Origin: Desulfitobacterium dichloroeliminans LMG P-21439
GTDB taxonomy: Bacteria; Bacillota; Desulfitobacteriia; Desulfitobacteriales; Desulfitobacteriaceae
DNA length: 64,000 nt
Assembly: GCF_000243135.2 (NCBI RefSeq)
Contig: NC_019903.1
Location: forward strand, 3,138,001-3,202,000
Direction of reading: 5' to 3'
Shown one piece after another: positions 25,458 to 34,884 of the stretch. Each line of letters opens with the position of its first letter. Position 1 is the stretch's first letter. The translations under genes and the position numbers were made by a program. The notes under the pieces are model-generated. The model was given only the letters and a program-made list of their open reading frames with translations, did not search any database and had not been told where the DNA came from.

Positions 25458-26465
25458 CTACTCACGCAGCATCTGAATGAAAGACTCCAACCTCATTTTA
25501 CTCCGGGCATCTATACCTGTGGGATTCTCACCCTCAAGATTCATAATAGGATATTCGAGTCGTTTGCGCACGATCAAATCTTCAATCTGGCGATAACAGA
25601 AGCTCTGAGTGTAGTGGATGATGCCATCCAATTCTCTTCTTTCCGCTTCCCGAGCCACATCCTCAATTCGTCCAAAAACATTATAGGGGTAGGTATAAAG
25701 TTGGTATTGCTCCACAATATCTTCCGTCGCAAAAGGCATACTAAATTGCCTTTGCACTTCATTAAAAACAACCCTTGCCCCATGGTCCTCTAAAAAATTA
25801 TAGAGATCCGGCATAATGGGCGGAACACCCATAAAGCCAATCCGCAGTTCTCTTTTCCTACGCCCTTTAAACTTGCTACTCAGAGGCTCCCGCCCCTTAG
25901 CCTCCGCAATGAATTGCTCCATTTCCTGAGCAAAGCCTTCCGGATTTCCGTTAAAATCGGAACAAGAGACCAAGCAAAGGTGATTTTCAAAACCACTGAC
26001 CTTATTCTCCTCCCAAGTAAGTCGGTCAATTTCCCAAGCAAGCTTACGGACCTCGTCCAAGCGCCGCTTTTGCTCCAGCACTTTATCCCATGAGGTTCCT
26101 AAGGCTGTAATCAACTTCTCCAGTTGCAGCACAAGCATGTCCCGATCTCGATCATAGGGAAAAGCAAAAGGAATAATCCCGATGCCATGCTCTGACCAAG
26201 TCTCCATCAAAGCATGGGTATTGCTACAATCCCCTTGGGTTACAGCCACAATCTTCTTAATCTCCGGATTCTGTAAAGCCGTAGCATACAAACCCTTAAT
26301 CCACCCACAAACACTCCGCGGATACCCCGCTAGCTCCGCTTCTTCAATCCGGCGCATGGCTTCTACAGGATCCGAAATAAATATATTATTTAGATCCACC
26401 GGGGTATCCCCAGCCGCATAAATGACCTCAACAGGCACCGTTGTCGTTAAACCAATTTTACTCAT
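25458..26465 (-). CDS. HgdB/BcrC-family 2-hydroxyacyl-CoA dehydratase-like protein
   Basis: 335 aa single-subunit member of the HGD-D family. Cys at RSVCGWIKG, TQGDCSNTH, LCLVSCSDF and QSFCYRQ can serve as cluster ligands. A true dehydratase would need two different subunits and a CoA-substrate operon; only one is present. With an HgdC-type activator downstream, the arrangement resembles the YjiM/YjiL pair and the double-cubane-cluster protein system, which performs ATP-driven low-potential reductions. That assignment is inference. Confidence 0.75.
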   Translation of the reverse strand: MSKIGLTTTVPVEVIYAAGDTPVDLNNIFISDPVEAMRRIEEAELAGYPRSVCGWIKGLYATALQNPEIKKIVAVTQGDCSNTHALMETWSEHGIGIIPFAFPYDRDRDMLVLQLEKLITALGTSWDKVLEQKRRLDEVRKLAWEIDRLTWEENKVSGFENHLCLVSCSDFNGNPEGFAQEMEQFIAEAKGREPLSSKFKGRRKRELRIGFMGVPPIMPDLYNFLEDHGARVVFNEVQRQFSMPFATEDIVEQYQLYTYPYNVFGRIEDVAREAERRELDGIIHYTQSFCYRQIEDLIVRKRLEYPIMNLEGENPTGIDARSKMRLESFIQMLRE

Positions 26466-26561
26466 CTTATCTAAAGCCCCTTATACAAACTTAAAGCCAT
26501 TATAGCTCTATCTTACTTATTATCCTAAAACGAGTGCAAAGAAATACCAAGTAATTTAGAA

Positions 26562-27422
26562 TTAAACGTCCCAACTGACTTGCTTCACATCATGAATCTG
26601 CCCAGGAAGCAAGGTATTACCCACCTGCTCAAACAGTGCCGGATCCCCACTAACAAAGAATCGATGCCCATCAAAACTCTTTTCATTATCAAGCTCTAGC
26701 TGCAGAAGTACCTCTTTCAATTCTTCAACCATCGCTTGGGCAGGGTCCACTAAAGTAATCCTATCTTCCATTATTTCTCGGATAACCGAAGCTAGAAACG
26801 GATAATGGGTGCAGCCCAGGATGAGAGTATCCACCTCCGCCTCTTGAATCGGAGCTAAATAAGTACGAGCAATCCCCTTTGCCTCCGGCGAGTGAGAGAG
26901 GCCCGCTTCCACTAAAGGAACAAACAGCGGACAAGCCTGGGCTCGCACCACTTCAATCACTGCCTTCTCCATCTGCCACCCCTTACGTAGCTCATCCTTT
27001 TCCGGAAAAACTCCCTTTGTTAAAACTCGTTTCACCGCCGAAGTATAGGCTTTACTGCGAACTGTCGCCTCGGTGGCAATCAGGCCAATTTTACCGTTTT
27101 TTGTTGCCCGTACTGCTGCTCTCGCTCCCGGCTCGATGGTCCCGATCAAAGGCAGGTTAAATTGCTCCTTCAATACAGGAAGTGCATTGGCTGAGCTGGT
27201 ATTACAAGCAATTACAATCGCCTCAGCACCCTGATCGATTAAAAAGGATATAATCTCTTCACCAAAACTGATCAACTCTTCCCGACTCCGATTCCCATAA
27301 GGAACCCGAGCCGTATCACCAAAGTAAATAATTTGAAGTTCCGGAAGCTGCGCTAAGATTTCCTTCATGACCGTCAATCCGCCCACGCCCGAATCAAACA
27401 TCCCAATCACATGCTGTTTCAT
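26562..27422 (-). CDS. murI: Glutamate racemase
   Basis: Supplies D-glutamate for peptidoglycan. 286 aa. FDSGVGGLTV near the start, catalytic Cys in IACNTSSANALP (about residue 74) and GCTHYPFL (about 190). ATG start. Separate unit preceded by a 200-base leader with a TATAAT box on the minus strand. Confidence 0.96.
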   Translation of the reverse strand: MKQHVIGMFDSGVGGLTVMKEILAQLPELQIIYFGDTARVPYGNRSREELISFGEEIISFLIDQGAEAIVIACNTSSANALPVLKEQFNLPLIGTIEPGARAAVRATKNGKIGLIATEATVRSKAYTSAVKRVLTKGVFPEKDELRKGWQMEKAVIEVVRAQACPLFVPLVEAGLSHSPEAKGIARTYLAPIQEAEVDTLILGCTHYPFLASVIREIMEDRITLVDPAQAMVEELKEVLLQLELDNEKSFDGHRFFVSGDPALFEQVGNTLLPGQIHDVKQVSWDV

Positions 27423-27584
27423 ATCAAAAAACGCCTCACTTTATCCATAGCAGGTATAACAAAAGCACTGCTTTGGCACTTGTTATCCCTGGGCGACGGT
27501 AGCTGCCCTAGTTGTATTATACTATCAACCGATAAAAACTTAAATTATCTTGCTTAAAAAATAGTGGCCCATATGTTACTCGGG

Positions 27585-27617
27585 TAAACAAAAAGAACGT
27601 GGTGTAAAACCCCGTTC
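27585..27617 (-). terminator. Terminator of the HD-domain gene
   Basis: GAACG...CGTTC stem (27595-27599 with 27613-27617, extended by GGGG/CC pairing) followed by TTTTTGTTT on the minus strand. Confidence 0.65.
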
Positions 27618-27639
27618 GTTGGTCTTTGATTATTATGTT

Positions 27640-28200
27640 TTAAGCAATGAGCCGGATAAACTCTTCAGCCAATTTGGGGTGGAACTGCTTACCGCGCTCA
27701 GCCTCAATGATGCTTAAAGCCTGTTCCTTAGACATGGCACTACGGTAGGGTCGATTCGATATCATTGCATCGTAGGCATCGGCCAAAGAAATGATCTGAG
27801 AGAGAAATGGAATCTCCCTGCCATTGATGCCTGCTGGATATCCAAACCCATCAAAACGTTCATGATGATTAAGGATAACCTCCGCCACGTAGAGCCATTC
27901 AAGATTTCCGTCTGCTCGATCGAAGATTATCTCTGCTCCCCAAAGAGGGTGACGCTTTATCACCTTAAACTCCTCAGCTGTTAAGGAAGTAGGCTTAATC
28001 AGAATCTCATCCGGCACTCTAATCTTCCCCAAATCATGCAAGGGTGCTGCAATACTTAAAATCGCCAACTCATCGTTGGTTAATGTTAGGCTTCTACCAA
28101 GAAGTACCGCATACTCAGCTGATTTGCTACAGTGACAGCTAGTCAAAGGGTTCTTCTGCTCAATCCATCCAATATACTCATTGATCTTGCAACTTATCAT
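27640..28200 (-). CDS. Stand-alone HD-GYP phosphodiesterase domain
   Basis: 186 aa consisting of a single HD-GYP domain: HDLGKIRVP (about residues 54-62), HPLWGAEII, and HHERFDGFGYP (about 116-126). Likely cyclic-di-GMP hydrolase without a sensory domain. It is the second HD-GYP protein in the window. Ribosome site AGGAGG is rather far (13 bases) from the ATG. Confidence 0.85.
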   Translation of the reverse strand: MISCKINEYIGWIEQKNPLTSCHCSKSAEYAVLLGRSLTLTNDELAILSIAAPLHDLGKIRVPDEILIKPTSLTAEEFKVIKRHPLWGAEIIFDRADGNLEWLYVAEVILNHHERFDGFGYPAGINGREIPFLSQIISLADAYDAMISNRPYRSAMSKEQALSIIEAERGKQFHPKLAEEFIRLIA

Positions 28201-28231
28201 GCCGATAATCCAACCTCCTTAAGTGACGCAG

Positions 28232-28275
28232 TTTTATGCCGAGGCGAAACCAATTTTTATGCCGAGGCGAATCCA
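28232..28275. repeat. Short direct repeat, two 21-bp copies
   Basis: TTTTATGCCGAGGCGAAaCCA at 28232-28252 and with one change at 28255-28275, 23-bp period, in the leader of the HD-GYP gene. Confidence 0.7.
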
Positions 28276-28362
28276 TCGACTCGTAATGTATTCGGATTAT
28301 TCGACACTTCATCATTAAAAACCTTTGTAGCGCACTTAAAAACCAGGACTTCTTTACAAATC

Positions 28363-28839
28363 TTATATTTTCACGTTCTCCAATTCAACCGGATTTGCCT
28401 TATCGATACGCTCGACTCGCTCTATTAAGCGTTTCAGACTTTCCAACATCGTTTCATGCTCTTCAGAGGTATATTCGGTCAGCACCTCTTTTAAAAAGCG
28501 ATAGCGTTCATTCATGACGACCTCTACAGTTTTCCTCCCTTTAGCAAGCAGATGCATCCTGACAATCCGTCGATCCCTAGCATCACGCTTCCTCTCCACT
28601 AACCCAAACCGTTCTAAGCGATCGGCTAAATCAGTGGCCGTGCTGCAAGCAGTAAAAAGATGTTTCCCTAAATCACCCATAGTCAGTGGTCCAAACTCAT
28701 ACAAGGCTAATAAGGTATTAAACTGAGGATTTGAAATTCCCATTTCGGCAAGCAGAGCTTGTCCTCTGCGAGAGATTACAGTATTTGAGCGACGAATATC
28801 CTCTTCTAATTCTCTACTCAACTCTTCATTGATTTCCAT
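28363..28839 (-). CDS. MarR-family transcriptional regulator
   Basis: 158 aa winged helix protein. DNA-binding part about residues 45-110 (LTMGDLGKHLFTACSTATDLADRLERFGLVERKRDARDRR), flanked by dimerisation helices. Effector and targets unknown; it precedes the HD-GYP gene by 160 bases on the same strand. Confidence 0.9.
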   Translation of the reverse strand: MEINEELSRELEEDIRRSNTVISRRGQALLAEMGISNPQFNTLLALYEFGPLTMGDLGKHLFTACSTATDLADRLERFGLVERKRDARDRRIVRMHLLAKGRKTVEVVMNERYRFLKEVLTEYTSEEHETMLESLKRLIERVERIDKANPVELENVKI

Positions 28840-28999
28840 TCCCCAACCCCCTCATGATGGACAAATATTGCCAATTTTCACTCTATTTTTTTACCATTTT
28901 AGCATACTTCCACTTAAATGAACATGCCCATAGGTTAACTTTTTGAAAGAGTTTCGGAGTTGGGATGCAGCCCGGATGAATGGCTGAAGAGAAGGGCGA

Positions 29000-29497
29000 T
29001 CAAACGCGCTGCTGGGCAACATTTCTTTTCTTCCCTGTCAAATGTGTAACTTTTAATCTAAGCAGGGACGTATTCGGTACAACTTTCTCCTGAAAATGGT
29101 AGTTTGGGTCTTCACACACATTATAGTGTTTAAGCAATGTGTACAATGCCTCAACCTTTTGATCATCACCCAAATAATCTATCACACCCGTCCCCATTAT
29201 GCTTTCAAACTCCATAGTACACTCACAAGCACCCACTTGTTTACCAATCACAATCCCATGGGTACATTCCATTACAAAAGCGACTTTATTATTCTTCTTT
29301 ATCAAGTCGTGCTTTTTACCTACGTTAGAACCGTGAAAATACAGAATGACATCAGAGCCTTCGACATGCATACCAAAGTTCATCGGAACCACATATGGAT
29401 ATTCCTCATCCAAAAAGGCTACATGGCAAACCTCACACGCCTTCATGACCGTGATGATTTCGTTAAAACTTGTTATTTCTCGATCTGCTCTTCTCAT
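29000..29497 (-). CDS. PPOX-type flavin protein (NimA-like)
   Basis: 165 aa split-barrel FMN-binding protein of the pyridoxamine-5'-phosphate-oxidase-like/5-nitroimidazole reductase group. HVAFLDEEYPYVVPMNFG and ILYFHGSNVGKKHDLI are the typical barrel segments. ATG at 29495-29497 follows GAGG at nine bases. Downstream neighbour of the Ldh2-type gene, possibly the last gene of that transcript. Confidence 0.8.
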   Translation of the reverse strand: MRRADREITSFNEIITVMKACEVCHVAFLDEEYPYVVPMNFGMHVEGSDVILYFHGSNVGKKHDLIKKNNKVAFVMECTHGIVIGKQVGACECTMEFESIMGTGVIDYLGDDQKVEALYTLLKHYNVCEDPNYHFQEKVVPNTSLLRLKVTHLTGKKRNVAQQRV

Positions 29498-29559
29498 ACT
29501 ATCAGTCCTCAAATAGTATTTTGGTTACTCGTCTATTAGAAATTTAGCAACAAACCATC

Positions 29560-30624
29560 TTAATAAGATTGGCAACCTAGAGGTTCGTTTAGTGTCGGGA
29601 TGCCTAGATTTTCAGCTAACGCATTTAATTCCTGCAACAATCCATCAGTAATCGGTATTCCCTCATTCTTCCGTTTCTCTGCGGTCACTTGTCGCCTCTC
29701 GCCGGGAATTCTGATCTCATGAATACCATCCGCCCTCGGAATTTCCTTAATTTCACAAATCATGTTTCCCAATCTTTGGGTATATTCCTCAACGGGCAAA
29801 AGCTTTGAAATATCCATTGCCATAAAACTATGTCCAATATTTACAGAATCACTTCTCTCATCATATATCCATCCCACATGAGTCCCATATGCAGAACCAC
29901 TGATAATTCCCGACATCACCTCGCCTGCCAAAGCCAATGCATAACCCTTCGCTCCGCCAACAGGCAATACCGCACCATCGAGAGCATCCCTAGCATTCGT
30001 TGTGGGGTTTCCATATTTATCAATAGCCCAGCCCTCTGGAATAGGCTTATTCTCCTTTGCTGCTAAGATAATATTACCACGCGCAACTATTGATGAAGAC
30101 ATATCAATAACAATAGGATGATCAGAATTTGGGAATCCGTAAGATATTGGATTGGTTCCAAAGTATGCAGTTCTACCTCCCCAAGGAGGAATAGCACTAG
30201 GCGAATTCGTATAAGCCTGCCCGATCATTTGATGCTCTGTTGCCATTTTGCAATAGGTAGAAGCCGCGCCAAAATGATTACTGTTCTTAGCAGTAACAAA
30301 ACCAATACCATACATCTTTGCTAAATCGATGGCAATATTCATTGCCCGATATGCAACTAATTGACCAAGCCCGTTATCTCCGTCCACGCTAGCTACAGCA
30401 GCATTGATATTTTTTCCAATATTAGGTTTGGGGTTGATGCGTCCATTTAATAAACACTTCAGATAAACTGGTAAGCGGCTAATCCCATGGGTATCAACTC
30501 CCTCTAGGCTCGTATCCACCATTATGGATGAAACGATTTCAGCATCAGCTACCGGCACGCCACTTGCTTCTAACAGACGTTTACAAAAATCATCAATCAC
30601 CTGACAAGCAAACACCTGACTCAT
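29560..30624 (-). CDS. Malate/L-lactate dehydrogenase family (Ldh2) oxidoreductase
   Basis: 354 aa NAD(P)-dependent 2-hydroxyacid dehydrogenase of the Ldh2 family (members include sulfolactate, ureidoglycolate and malate dehydrogenases). DTHGISRLPVYL (about residues 44-55, catalytic His) and SNHFGAASTYC (about 108-118) are the family signatures. ATG at 30622-30624 has GAGGGAGG eight bases upstream. It overlaps the regulator gene, so they are cotranscribed. Substrate is presumably the acid handled by the lyase and racemase upstream. Confidence 0.88.
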   Translation of the reverse strand: MSQVFACQVIDDFCKRLLEASGVPVADAEIVSSIMVDTSLEGVDTHGISRLPVYLKCLLNGRINPKPNIGKNINAAVASVDGDNGLGQLVAYRAMNIAIDLAKMYGIGFVTAKNSNHFGAASTYCKMATEHQMIGQAYTNSPSAIPPWGGRTAYFGTNPISYGFPNSDHPIVIDMSSSIVARGNIILAAKENKPIPEGWAIDKYGNPTTNARDALDGAVLPVGGAKGYALALAGEVMSGIISGSAYGTHVGWIYDERSDSVNIGHSFMAMDISKLLPVEEYTQRLGNMICEIKEIPRADGIHEIRIPGERRQVTAEKRKNEGIPITDGLLQELNALAENLGIPTLNEPLGCQSY

Positions 30625-31348
30625 TCTCGCAACCTCCCTCTGATCCAGCCCCCTCCCCATGGGCGCTCGAATGGATATCTTTTTCCACGGTTTCTATGTG
30701 TTTTATCATGTTCTGAAACGCCAAATCGGGATCACGCTGTTTAATCGACTCATAAATCGCTTCATGCTCTAAAACAGATAGATATTGACGTCCGGGAATT
30801 TTAAAGCTACTGTCTCTGATTTCTCCGGTTAAATCCAAGATGTTAATCATCAGCCGCTTGAGGACTTTATTACCCGATGCTTCAGCAACCTTAAGATGGA
30901 ATTCCGCATCAAGTAAAGTAAGTTTACCATCACTCGCGGGGCCCAGCTCTTTACCCCTCTTGACGATCTTCCCGAGCTCTTCGATATCCTTATCAGTAGC
31001 ATTTTGAGTACACCATAATGCCGCATACCCTTCTAATATTTCTCGAACCTGAAATATTTCTTCAAAGGTACCTAGGGATATCTGGAGCAATGATGCTAAT
31101 CTCGATGCATCTTCATCCACTTCATTAACATAAGCCCCTAGACCATGGCGAATCGTAACCATACCCAGTCCTGACAGAGTCTTCAACGCATCGCGAACCA
31201 CTGTTCTGCTCACTGAAAACACATTACACATTTCGCGTTCGGAAGGCAACTTATCGCCTGGCTTAAGTTCACCATTACTTATACTTTGTACTACTTGTTT
31301 CACAATTTCCTCGGATAGATTACCATGTGTTTTAACTGGTTCAAACAA
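30593..31348 (-). CDS. GntR-family regulator with FCD domain
   Basis: About 251 aa. N-terminal wHTH (about residues 10-75, KLPSEREMCNVFSVSRTVVRDALK) and C-terminal FCD ligand domain (about 90-220, with AEFHLKVAEASGN and EHEAIYESI metal-ligand His). Start taken as TTG at 31346-31348, which has AAGGGTGG at 8 bases; the open frame extends to 31414. Overlaps the dehydrogenase start by 32 bases. Likely repressor of the island through the palindrome at 39253. Confidence 0.88.
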   Translation of the reverse strand: MFEPVKTHGNLSEEIVKQVVQSISNGELKPGDKLPSEREMCNVFSVSRTVVRDALKTLSGLGMVTIRHGLGAYVNEVDEDASRLASLLQISLGTFEEIFQVREILEGYAALWCTQNATDKDIEELGKIVKRGKELGPASDGKLTLLDAEFHLKVAEASGNKVLKRLMINILDLTGEIRDSSFKIPGRQYLSVLEHEAIYESIKQRDPDLAFQNMIKHIETVEKDIHSSAHGEGAGSEGGCENESGVCLSGD

Positions 31349-31505
31349 AATCAATACCACCCTTACAAAACTCTCCGGTAATATATAATACCACTTAAAA
31401 TAACAAAGAGGCAATAAACGACTTGTTTTAAAGTTTATTGCCCTCTATGACCATTCCTAATATTCAGTTCTAATTTTATTCGTCTTATTCAGACCATACT
31501 TTCTA

Positions 31506-31958
31506 CTAGAATAATATACCTTCAGGGGTTGGCACTTTAAGAAGTACTGTAAATAAAAGATACAACATTACTGTTAGGAACAAAGCAAACCCAGCTGATA
31601 TACCGATAGCTCTAAGGTTTAGACCCTTTTTACTTAAATACCAGGAACAGAGAGCAAGGAAGAAAAACGTTGATACATAAAACCCAATAAAGTAAATAGC
31701 TGCTACATAAATAATCGATGCGATAACAATAACAACGCCCTTAACCTTATCAAAATCCACTTCAGCAACTTGTTCAGAAGCTTTGGCAGTTACGACTCCG
31801 CGAGCAAGTAAAAATACTCCAATCAGGGCAATACAGACTTCTAGCACTTGGGGATAAAGGTTAGCATCCGGACTCAAATTCTTGCCTTGAACAAAAAACA
31901 TTAGTACTACAACCAAACATGCTAAACCAGCTATAATATCTGTCCTACTTTTAGTCAT
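31506..31958 (-). CDS. Tripartite tricarboxylate transporter small subunit TctB
   Basis: 150 aa with four predicted membrane helices (about residues 9-27, 36-55, 73-95, 105-145). Start ATG overlaps the end of the TctA gene, the usual TctA-TctB coupling. Gene order here is receptor, TctA, TctB. Confidence 0.85.
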   Translation of the reverse strand: MTKSRTDIIAGLACLVVVLMFFVQGKNLSPDANLYPQVLEVCIALIGVFLLARGVVTAKASEQVAEVDFDKVKGVVIVIASIIYVAAIYFIGFYVSTFFFLALCSWYLSKKGLNLRAIGISAGFALFLTVMLYLLFTVLLKVPTPEGILF

Positions 31959-33462
31959 TTTGATTCGCCTCCTTTTTCGCAAGCCGTTTACTAACCACAT
32001 ATGGTGAAAATATAGAGGCCAAGGTTAAAATAATCAAAATGACGGAGATTGCACTTCCAAAGAAGCCACCGAATACAGAGCCATCTGCTGTTCCCAACGC
32101 GATAGCCTTAGTGAAATTATCTTCAACAATAGGTCCAAGAATGATACCTAACGCCATCGTTCCTACATCAAGGCCAACTCGATCGCCAAAATATCCAATG
32201 AGACCAAAAACGAGCATTACAATAACATCAAGCATGCTATTCCTGATTGCATATGAGCCAATAGCAGCTAATGCGACGATTGCCACGCCAATATAAGGAG
32301 TAGGGATATTAAGAATTTTCGCAATCCCCTTAATCAGGATTGCACCAATAATCACCATAATAACATTACCGATAATAAGAGAATTGATAAATGTATAAGC
32401 TAATTCACCATTCGTTTCAAATATCTTAAATCCGGGCACAATTCCGTGAGCTAACAAGGCACCCATAATGATAGCTGCTACAGCACTACCGGGAATCCCC
32501 AGTGTCAACATAGGAATTAAGCTACCTCCAATTACTGCATTATTTGCCGTTTCACTCGATATAACGCCTTCCATGCAACCTTTCCCGTACTTGCTACAGT
32601 TTTTATCCCAACGTTTCCCTTCATTATAGGAAATAATTGAAGCAATTTCTCCACCAGCCCCAGGTAGGATACCAATAATTGTACCAATTAAAGATGACCG
32701 CAGGAGGTTAGCCTTACATTTTGAAAAAGTATAGCGCAAAACTCGGAATATAACGCCTTTTTCTTGAGTATAAGAAGCAATATTTTCATTACTACTACCC
32801 ACGAGTCTAATTACCTGGGAAAAAGAAAACAAACCAATCATCGCCGGAATGACTTCAATTCCTTGAACAAGAGTGTAATTTCCAAAAGTAAAGCGCGGGG
32901 CTCCTATAACCGGATCTAAGCCTATTGTTGCAATTAACATGCCCAAAGCAGCTGCAACGAGCCCTTTGGCAACGTTGTTTTGTGACATAGCTGCAATTGT
33001 ACTCAAGCCGAATATACATAGCCAAAAGAATTCTGCAGCCCCGAACATTAGCGAAAATCTAGCCAAGGGTCCAGCGAGCAGCAAGAGAAATATCGCACCG
33101 ATAATCCCTCCAAAAGCTGATCCCACTAATGCTGTGTTTAATGCCTCTGGAGCCTTACCATTTTGAGTCATTGGCCATCCGTCAAAGGTAGTCGCAACGG
33201 AAGAAGGAGTTCCCGGAGTATTAATCAGAATCGCTGAGTTTGAACCGCCATAAATTGCACCTTGATATATACCACCTAGCATTATTAAGCCACTTATCGG
33301 ATCCATTGCAAATGTGACAGGGACCATCAGGGCGACTCCCATAGTTGCTGTCAAGCCTGGCAGTGCACCAATAATAATACCCCCGCCAATGCCCGCTATC
33401 AAAAGGAATAAGTTAAAAGGAGAAAAAATATTAACGAGGCTTGGCAGCAAATATTCTAACAT
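31951..33462 (-). CDS. Tripartite tricarboxylate transporter large subunit TctA
   Basis: 503 aa polytopic secondary transporter. Family signatures GALPGLTATMGVALMVP near residue 34 and GILPGAGGEIASIISYNEGKR near residue 260, plus GSLIPMLTLGIPGSAVAAI. Imports a carboxylate delivered by the TctC receptor, driven by an ion gradient. 72 bases after the receptor gene. Confidence 0.95.
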   Translation of the reverse strand: MLEYLLPSLVNIFSPFNLFLLIAGIGGGIIIGALPGLTATMGVALMVPVTFAMDPISGLIMLGGIYQGAIYGGSNSAILINTPGTPSSVATTFDGWPMTQNGKAPEALNTALVGSAFGGIIGAIFLLLLAGPLARFSLMFGAAEFFWLCIFGLSTIAAMSQNNVAKGLVAAALGMLIATIGLDPVIGAPRFTFGNYTLVQGIEVIPAMIGLFSFSQVIRLVGSSNENIASYTQEKGVIFRVLRYTFSKCKANLLRSSLIGTIIGILPGAGGEIASIISYNEGKRWDKNCSKYGKGCMEGVISSETANNAVIGGSLIPMLTLGIPGSAVAAIIMGALLAHGIVPGFKIFETNGELAYTFINSLIIGNVIMVIIGAILIKGIAKILNIPTPYIGVAIVALAAIGSYAIRNSMLDVIVMLVFGLIGYFGDRVGLDVGTMALGIILGPIVEDNFTKAIALGTADGSVFGGFFGSAISVILIILTLASIFSPYVVSKRLAKKEANQND

Positions 33463-33534
33463 TAGGTAACCTCCTTTTTAGAAGGGGGCGAATATATATC
33501 GCCCCTAACACAATTATGTCATTTGCCAATTTAC

Positions 33535-34518
33535 TTAAATTAACCCAAACTTCTTGAGTAGGTTCTCAGCTTTTGTATTTTGGCCGAAAACAAATTTTTC
33601 AAATTCTTCACCTGACATATATTCCATTGGCTGTCCAGCCTTCTTCATATCCGCAATATATTCTGGGTTCTCATTGATCTTCTTGAATGTATCGCGTAAA
33701 AACTGAAGCGATCCAGCATCTATCCCTTTAGGAGCAACGAAACCACGACGAATATCAGATACAACATCAATTCCCTGGTCTTTTAGGGTCTTAACGCCTG
33801 GTAAGAATTCATGCTCTTTCTCGGCTGCGATTCCGAGAACATTTATCATATCCAAGCTGCGCATTACATCATTTACATTACCGATCATAATATCAAGTTC
33901 GCCACCTAAAAGAGCAGCATTCTGATCAGCGGCACCCTTATAGACAATTTGGGCAGGTTCTATGCCAGTCTTTTCCTGAAGTTCGAGGAGCATTAAATGA
34001 TGGCCGGTAAACGTCCCCACAATACCCACCTTTAATTTCCCAGGATTCGCCTTTGCATAGTCTATAACTTCTTGAACTGACTTAAATTGACTATCTTTTT
34101 TAACTGCGATTACTTGCGGGTCATTAACTACCTGACAAATATAATCAAAATCTTCAATTTTAAACTGAGCTCCTTGACCCATCGGCTGAAGTACCATGTG
34201 AGGTACGTTAACCCCGCCTATCGTGTATCCATCTGGAGTAGATCGTGCTATTTCTCCAAAACCGATAGCTCCACCTGCACCTGTTTTATATTCAAATACC
34301 CAAGGTTGTTCAGGGACATACTGATTCCAATACTTTTGCATAAGACGTGCTTGAACATCACTAGAACCACCAGCACTAAAAGCTATTACCATATTAACAG
34401 GTTTGCTAGGATACTTTGGAGCATCACCGGAGCTCGACGATTTGCTACACCCAGTAAGCACTAACGATACCATTATTAGTGTAGCAGCAAGTGTTAGAAA
34501 AATTTTATTTTTTTTCAT
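33535..34518 (-). CDS. TctC-type extracytoplasmic solute receptor (lipoprotein)
   Basis: 327 aa. Lipoprotein signal with lipobox LTGC (Cys about residue 24), then the TctC/Bug fold: YPSKPVNMVIAFSAGGSSDVQARLM, GAGGAIGFGEIA and GYTIGGVN. TctC receptors bind carboxylates by their proximal carboxylate; the ligand cannot be predicted. ATG with GGGAGG upstream. Confidence 0.93.
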   Translation of the reverse strand: MKKNKIFLTLAATLIMVSLVLTGCSKSSSSGDAPKYPSKPVNMVIAFSAGGSSDVQARLMQKYWNQYVPEQPWVFEYKTGAGGAIGFGEIARSTPDGYTIGGVNVPHMVLQPMGQGAQFKIEDFDYICQVVNDPQVIAVKKDSQFKSVQEVIDYAKANPGKLKVGIVGTFTGHHLMLLELQEKTGIEPAQIVYKGAADQNAALLGGELDIMIGNVNDVMRSLDMINVLGIAAEKEHEFLPGVKTLKDQGIDVVSDIRRGFVAPKGIDAGSLQFLRDTFKKINENPEYIADMKKAGQPMEYMSGEEFEKFVFGQNTKAENLLKKFGLI

Positions 34519-34884
34519 AACCTAAAATAGCCTCCCTTATTCTTTCTCAATTTGAAACGTTACCTATTATGTAAATACTCTTCTGAAGTTTCGCACCCCA
34601 AAAGTACAATCCACACCCAGCTGCTCTTAGCAATTTCTCTCGCTTGAACAATGATAGAGATCGATAAAATTAAGAGGTAATATTTTGTTTGAATTTCCAA
34701 ACTACTACAGCTCTTACCGTCACCCCCTTTGCTGGATATCTCCAAATGTTTTTTTTCACTAGGTATTAGACACCTTTTTAATGGATTTATATTAGATGCT
34801 AAGTGCTTCTCTGAAAGAAGCACTTAGCTTAATACGTTCCGTATCCCTTATCTGGGCAAAACCATTATATTCTTTTTAATTTAA
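34519..34884. other. Gap between lyase copy 1 and transporter genes, with one strong hairpin
   Basis: No convincing gene; an 87-codon minus-strand open frame lacks a ribosome site. GCTAAGTGCTTCT (34798-34810) pairs with AGAAGCACTTAGC (34816-34828) in a 13-bp stem without a T-run; it may attenuate or protect the mRNA end of the lyase genes. Confidence 0.5.

Noticed and set aside
34560-34823. Minus-strand 87-codon open frame between lyase and transporter
   Set aside because: No ribosome site or recognisable fold and it spans a palindrome.
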